This document shows positions 5,318-8,798 of a stretch of 8,798 nt of DNA, one piece after another. Under the pieces are notes generated by a model. The model was given only the letters and a program-made list of their open reading frames with translations, was not told where the DNA came from and did not search any database. A program made the position numbers and the translations under genes. Within the stretch, counting starts at the first letter, position 1; each line of letters starts with the position of its first letter. The DNA is from Nanobdellota archaeon (lineage in GTDB: Archaea; Nanobdellota; Nanobdellia; Pacearchaeales; GW2011-AR1), in the NCBI GenBank assembly GCA_023397215.1, contig JAEWUG010000030.1:1-8798 (forward strand), given 5' to 3'.

Positions 5318-7912
5318 TTATCTTGGAAAATTAATTTGAGCTTGAGCTGCTGCAAGTCTTGCAATTGAAACTCTATAAGGAGAACAACTTACATAATTTA
5401 AACCGATTTTATGACAAAATTCAATTGATGTAGGTTCTCCTCCATGTTCTCCACAAATTCCAATTTTTAATTCTTTATTAGAATATCTTCCTTTTCTTAT
5501 TGCTATTTTCATTAATTGTCCCATTCCTTCTTGGTCTATTGCTTGAAAAGGATCTTTTGAGTAAATGTCTTTATCTAAATATTCTACAATAAATTTACCT
5601 GCGTCGTCTCTACTTAATCCTAAAGTCATTTGTGTTAAATCATTTGTTCCAAAACTAAAAAAATCAGCAGATTTTGCAATTTCATCAGCAGTTAATGCTG
5701 CTCGAGGAATTTCAATCATTGTTCCAACTTTATAATTTTTGAAGTCTAATTCTTTTGCTACTTCGTCAATTATTTTTTTCTGGTTTTCAAATTCTTTAAT
5801 ATTTCCAACAAAAGGAATCATAATTTCTGGTTTTGCATTTGTTTGTTTTGCTGATTCAAAAATTGCTCTTGCTTGCATTTGTGTTATCTCAGGATAAGTT
5901 ATTCCAAGCCTACATCCTCTGTGACCTAACATAGGATTATTTTCATGTAAATCTTTTATTTTCTTTTTTAATTCTATTTCATTAATATTCATTTCTTGAG
6001 ATAATTCTTGAATTTCTTTTTCTTGTGTTGGTAAAAATTCATGTAAAGGAGGATCTAATAATCTAATTGTAACTGGTTTTTCACTCATTACTTCAAATAA
6101 ACCTGTAAAATCTTGTTTCTGAAAAGGAAGTAATTTTTCTAGTGCTTTTTTTCTACCTTTATAATCAGAAGACAAAATCATTTCTCTCATTGCTTTTATT
6201 TTATTCTCGCCAAAAAACATATGTTCTGTTCTACAAAGACCAATGCCTGTTGCATTAAATTTTAATGAGGTCTTAGCATCAAATGGTGTATCTGCATTTG
6301 TTCTTATATCTAATTTTTTTATTTCATCTGACCAATTCATTATTTGATTAAAATCTTCACTTAATTTAGGATCTGTTAATGGTATTTCTCCAATAAAAAC
6401 TTCTCCTGTTGAACCATCAATTGAAATAAAATCATCTTTTGTTAATTCATTTTCTCCAATAATCATTTTTTCTTGTTTTTCATTAATCTTTACTTCAAAA
6501 CATCCTGCAACACAACATTTTCCCATTCCTCTTGCAACAACAGCAGCATGAGAAGTCATTCCACCTCTTGAAGTTAAAATACCTGCAGCAGAATTCATTC
6601 CTTCAATGTCTTCGGGTGAAGTTTCTGTTCTAACTAAAATTACACTTTCTCCTTTTTGTTTTCTCTCAAAAGCATCTTTTGCACTAAAAGATATTTTACC
6701 TACTGCTGCACCTGGACTTGCTGGAAGACCTTTTGCAACAGGTTTATTTTGTTTTTTAAATTTCTCATCTAAACCTTTATGTAATAATTGATCTAAAGAA
6801 TTTGCATCGATTCTTAATAATGCTTCTTGTTTTGTAATTAAACCTTCTTTTACTAAATCAACAGCAATTTTAATTGCAGCATGAGCTGTTCTTTTTCCAT
6901 TTCTAGTTTGTAAAAAATAAAGTTTGCCTTCTTGAATTGTAAACTCCATATCTTGCATATCTTTATAATGATTTTCTAATTTATCTTTTAATTGAACTAA
7001 TTCGTCATAGACTTTTGGTGACTCTTTTTTTAATTCAATTAAAGGCTTTGGTGTTCTAATTCCTGCAACAACATCTTCACCTTGAGCATTCATTAAATAT
7101 TCTCCATAAAATTCTTTTTCTCCTGTTGAAGGATTTCTTGAAAAACAAACACCAGTTCCAGAAGCGTCTCCCATATTCCCAAATACCATTGATTGAATAT
7201 TTACTGCTGTTCCAAGTGTGTGACTAATATTATTTAATCTTCTATAGGTAATTGCTCTAGGATTATTCCAAGAATCAAAAACTGCATTAATAGCCATTAA
7301 TAATTGTTCTTGTGGATTTTGAGGAAATGAAATACTTTTTAATTCTTTTATTTTTTTCTTATAATTTTCTACAACTTTTTTTAAGTCTTCTACACTCATT
7401 TGATTATCATAATCAATACTTTTTTCTTTTTTGATTTGGTCTAAAACTTCTTCAAAAAAGTGATGCTCAATTTCCATAACAACATTTCCAAACATTTGAA
7501 TAAATCTTCTATAAGCATCCCATGCAAATCTTTCATTATTTGTTTTTTTAGCTAAACCTAAAACAGATTTATCATTTAATCCTAAGTTTAATACAGTATC
7601 CATCATTCCAGGCATTGAAGCTACAGAACCAGAACGAACAGAAACTAACAAAGGATTTTCTTCATCTCCTAATCTTTTTTTTAATTTCTCTTCTAATTTA
7701 AATAAATAATCATTTACTTGACTTAATACTTGTGGAGAAATCCTTTTATTTTGTTCATAATAGTCTAAACAAGCTTTTGTTGTAATAGTAAATCCTGGAG
7801 GAACTGGCATTCCTAAATTAGTCATTTCAGCTAGATTTGCACCTTTTCCACCTAAAAGACTTCTCATCTCTTTTTTTCCTTCTTCAAAAGAATAAACAAA
7901 TTTTTCTTCCAT
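5318..7912 (-). CDS. ppdK: Pyruvate,phosphate dikinase
   Basis: PPDK reversibly converts pyruvate + ATP + Pi to PEP + AMP + PPi in the cytoplasm. It serves glycolysis or gluconeogenesis depending on PPi. At 864 residues it is close to the usual ~870-880. Residues 1-340 are the ATP-grasp domain: GGKGANLAEM, VRSGSVASMPGMMDTVLNLG, GDASGTGVCFSRNPSTGEKE and E323/Q335/R337 near FLQTRNGKRTAHAA. The swivelling phospho-His domain (about 395-510) holds GGMTSHAAVVARGMGKCCVAG, with catalytic H455 after T453, the Thr position phosphorylated in plant PPDK. The C-terminal PEP/pyruvate barrel (about 520-864) has R561 (GLCRTEHMFF), R617 (IRLLDPPLHEFLP), R665 (GHRGCRLG), E733 (IEIPRAAL), N757/D758 (FGTNDLTQMTLGLSRDD) and acid/base C820 (GICGEHGGEP). 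Every key residue I checked is present. It reads away from the endonuclease III gene. The pyruvate-kinase-like gene just downstream is an unusual partner. Confidence 0.97.
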   Translation of the reverse strand: MEEKFVYSFEEGKKEMRSLLGGKGANLAEMTNLGMPVPPGFTITTKACLDYYEQNKRISPQVLSQVNDYLFKLEEKLKKRLGDEENPLLVSVRSGSVASMPGMMDTVLNLGLNDKSVLGLAKKTNNERFAWDAYRRFIQMFGNVVMEIEHHFFEEVLDQIKKEKSIDYDNQMSVEDLKKVVENYKKKIKELKSISFPQNPQEQLLMAINAVFDSWNNPRAITYRRLNNISHTLGTAVNIQSMVFGNMGDASGTGVCFSRNPSTGEKEFYGEYLMNAQGEDVVAGIRTPKPLIELKKESPKVYDELVQLKDKLENHYKDMQDMEFTIQEGKLYFLQTRNGKRTAHAAIKIAVDLVKEGLITKQEALLRIDANSLDQLLHKGLDEKFKKQNKPVAKGLPASPGAAVGKISFSAKDAFERKQKGESVILVRTETSPEDIEGMNSAAGILTSRGGMTSHAAVVARGMGKCCVAGCFEVKINEKQEKMIIGENELTKDDFISIDGSTGEVFIGEIPLTDPKLSEDFNQIMNWSDEIKKLDIRTNADTPFDAKTSLKFNATGIGLCRTEHMFFGENKIKAMREMILSSDYKGRKKALEKLLPFQKQDFTGLFEVMSEKPVTIRLLDPPLHEFLPTQEKEIQELSQEMNINEIELKKKIKDLHENNPMLGHRGCRLGITYPEITQMQARAIFESAKQTNAKPEIMIPFVGNIKEFENQKKIIDEVAKELDFKNYKVGTMIEIPRAALTADEIAKSADFFSFGTNDLTQMTLGLSRDDAGKFIVEYLDKDIYSKDPFQAIDQEGMGQLMKIAIRKGRYSNKELKIGICGEHGGEPTSIEFCHKIGLNYVSCSPYRVSIARLAAAQAQINFPR

Positions 7913-7933
7913 TATATCTAGTGGAAAAAAACC

Positions 7934-7943
7934 ATTTATAAAT
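7934..7943 (-). promoter_or_regulatory. TATA element of the PPDK gene
   Basis: ATTTATAAAT on the minus strand is centred about 26 bases before the ATG at 7912, in the 108-base divergent gap shared with the endonuclease III gene. A seven-base T run (7925-7931) lies between it and the start codon. No Shine-Dalgarno sequence is seen, so the mRNA is probably leaderless. Confidence 0.5.
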
Positions 7944-7992
7944 TTTGTTATAATTTCTCTTATATTTTTATTAAATTTTAAAAAAGAAAGAA

Positions 7993-8002
7993 ATTTAAGT
8001 TA
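7993..8002 (+). promoter_or_regulatory. Putative promoter of the endonuclease III gene
   Basis: ATTTAAGTTA on the plus strand is centred about 24 bases before the ATG at 8021 and follows a purine-rich AAAGAAAG that could act as a BRE. It is weaker than the PPDK box on the opposite strand. The rest of the divergent gap shows no repeat or operator that I could identify. Confidence 0.35.
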
Positions 8003-8020
8003 TACTTTCAAATTAATTTT

Positions 8021-8635
8021 ATGATTGAATCTAAAAAAGCAATTAAACAATTAAATGAATTAGAAAAACTTACTTCTAAAGAAACTAGACTTGCTGCAGA
8101 AGGGTGGAATAAAAATTGGAAGACTTTAATTGCTATAATGATGTCTGCTCAAACAAGAGATACTAAAACAATAGAAGTTTGTGAGAGATTATTCAAGAAA
8201 TACAATTCTTTAAAAAAATTATCTAATGCTAAACTTGAAGAGATTGAAAAAGAAATTAAATCAATAAATTATTATAAGACTAAAGCCAAAAATATAATTG
8301 AAATTTCAAAAATTCTTTTAGAAAAAAAAGTGAGATATGAATTTGATGAATTAATTAAATTACCTGGAATTGGAAGAAAAACTGCAAATGTTTATTTAGC
8401 TGAAGTAAAAAAAGAAAATAGAATTGGAGTAGATACTCATGTTTATAGAATTTCTAGAAAATTAAATTGGGCAAATTCAAATACTAGAGAAAAAGTTGAA
8501 CAAGATTTAATAAAGTTGTTTCCTGAAAAATATCATTATAAAATAAATTATATTTTAGTTAGGTTTGGACAAACATATGGTAAGAGTTCTAAAAAAGAAG
8601 ATTTAATATTAGAAAAAATTAAAACAATTGTTTAA
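8021..8635 (+). CDS. nth: Endonuclease III-type DNA glycosylase/AP lyase without the Fe-S cluster
   Basis: Endonuclease III removes oxidised pyrimidines in base-excision repair and nicks the resulting abasic site. The 204 residues align along the family: LIAIMMSAQTRDTKT (37-51, with the family's Gln at 44), the helix-hairpin-helix LPGIGRKTANVYLAEV (114-129) with catalytic Lys K120, and GVDTHVYRISRKL with catalytic Asp D138. Both fall at the E. coli positions. The usual tail, four Cys in a C-x6-C-x2-C-x5-C pattern, is absent: after YILVRFGQTYGK the protein ends in a Lys/Glu/Ile helix, and the only Cys in the whole protein is C54. So the 4Fe-4S cluster has been lost, while the glycosylase/lyase centre looks complete. 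The frame is clean and the stop is clear at 8633-8635, so this is not a truncation by frameshift within the window. Function as a bifunctional glycosylase is likely. Confidence 0.93.
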   Translation: MIESKKAIKQLNELEKLTSKETRLAAEGWNKNWKTLIAIMMSAQTRDTKTIEVCERLFKKYNSLKKLSNAKLEEIEKEIKSINYYKTKAKNIIEISKILLEKKVRYEFDELIKLPGIGRKTANVYLAEVKKENRIGVDTHVYRISRKLNWANSNTREKVEQDLIKLFPEKYHYKINYILVRFGQTYGKSSKKEDLILEKIKTIV

Positions 8636-8647
8636 AGATACAAATGC

Positions 8648-8657
8648 TTTTTAATAA
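8648..8657 (+). promoter_or_regulatory. Possible TATA element of the HAD-family gene
   Basis: TTTTTAATAA is centred about 24 bases before the ATG at 8676, in the 40-base gap after the endonuclease III stop. Its T run could equally act as a terminator for the upstream gene. Confidence 0.3.
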
Positions 8658-8675
8658 TCTTCTTTAATTAGAGTT

Positions 8676-8798
8676 ATGGAAAAACCACTTGTTTTTTTAG
8701 ATATTGATGACACTTTATTAGAAACTAAAACAGTTCAGAAATTATTTTTGAGTCAAAGATATAAGTTTAACAGTTTAGAAGAATTAAATTCTTATTTT
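8676..8798 (+). CDS. HAD-superfamily hydrolase, N-terminal fragment cut by the window edge
   Basis: The ATG at 8676 opens a frame with no stop through the right edge (41 codons). Residues 4-14 read PLVFLDIDDTL, the HAD motif I: a hydrophobic strand followed by DxDxT, where the first Asp (D9) is the phospho-accepting nucleophile and the second (D11) the acid/base. The remainder (LETKTVQKLFLSQRYKFNS) looks like the start of a helical cap region. HAD enzymes are mostly phosphatases. The substrate cannot be told from this fragment. It follows the endonuclease III gene in the same direction. Confidence 0.75.
   Translation, partial: MEKPLVFLDIDDTLLETKTVQKLFLSQRYKFNSLEELNSYF

Noticed and set aside
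6606..6791. Plus-strand open frame of 61 codons
   Set aside because: It is antisense to the conserved phospho-His domain region of PPDK and has no independent support.
7913..8020. Divergent gap as a site for an RNA gene, operator or riboswitch
   Set aside because: I looked for hairpins and repeats and saw only A/T-rich sequence that the two opposite promoters explain.

Overview
The window is AT-rich by eye (not counted) and looks archaeal. Most genes have an AT-rich, TATA-like element centred about 24-27 bases before the start codon, with no Shine-Dalgarno sequence, which is the layout of archaeal leaderless mRNAs. This, the small and very A/T-biased proteins, the PPDK-centred pyruvate/PEP metabolism and the LamG surface protein suggest a DPANN archaeon of the Pacearchaeota/Woesearchaeota type. 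That lineage is inferred from style and context, not from a marker gene.

Layout. Six genes lie on the minus strand from 7912 down to the left edge. In transcription order they are: pyruvate,phosphate dikinase (5318-7912); a stripped-down pyruvate-kinase-like barrel protein (4606-5271); a membrane-anchored thioredoxin-like protein (4137-4568); a RecB/Cas4-like PD-(D/E)XK nuclease with a probable Fe-S cluster (2930-4096); a small membrane-anchored protein of unknown function (2445-2891); and a large secreted LamG / carbohydrate-binding-like / LamG / fibrinogen-like protein running off the left edge (1-2382). On the plus strand, diverging from PPDK, are an endonuclease III lacking the usual Fe-S cluster (8021-8635) and the first 41 codons of a HAD-family hydrolase (8676-8798). 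No gene-free stretch exceeds about 110 bases. I saw no tRNA, rRNA, CRISPR array, insertion sequence or attachment site.

How the genes relate. PPDK and the pyruvate-kinase-like protein are neighbours on the same strand, and both belong to families that act on PEP and pyruvate. PPDK looks fully functional. The other keeps most of the PEP/metal-site residues but has lost the nucleotide lid domain and the regulatory domain, so it is unlikely to be an ordinary pyruvate kinase. The nuclease and endonuclease III are DNA-processing or repair enzymes. The thioredoxin-like, small membrane and LamG proteins all carry an N-terminal export or anchor segment and belong to the cell envelope. Each gene seems to have its own promoter, so this looks like a set of neighbouring single genes rather than one operon or a dedicated defence or mobile system. 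The most unusual items are the minimal pyruvate-kinase barrel beside PPDK, the cluster-less endonuclease III, and the multidomain surface lectin-like protein in which a jelly-roll-like segment seems to be inserted into a LamG domain.
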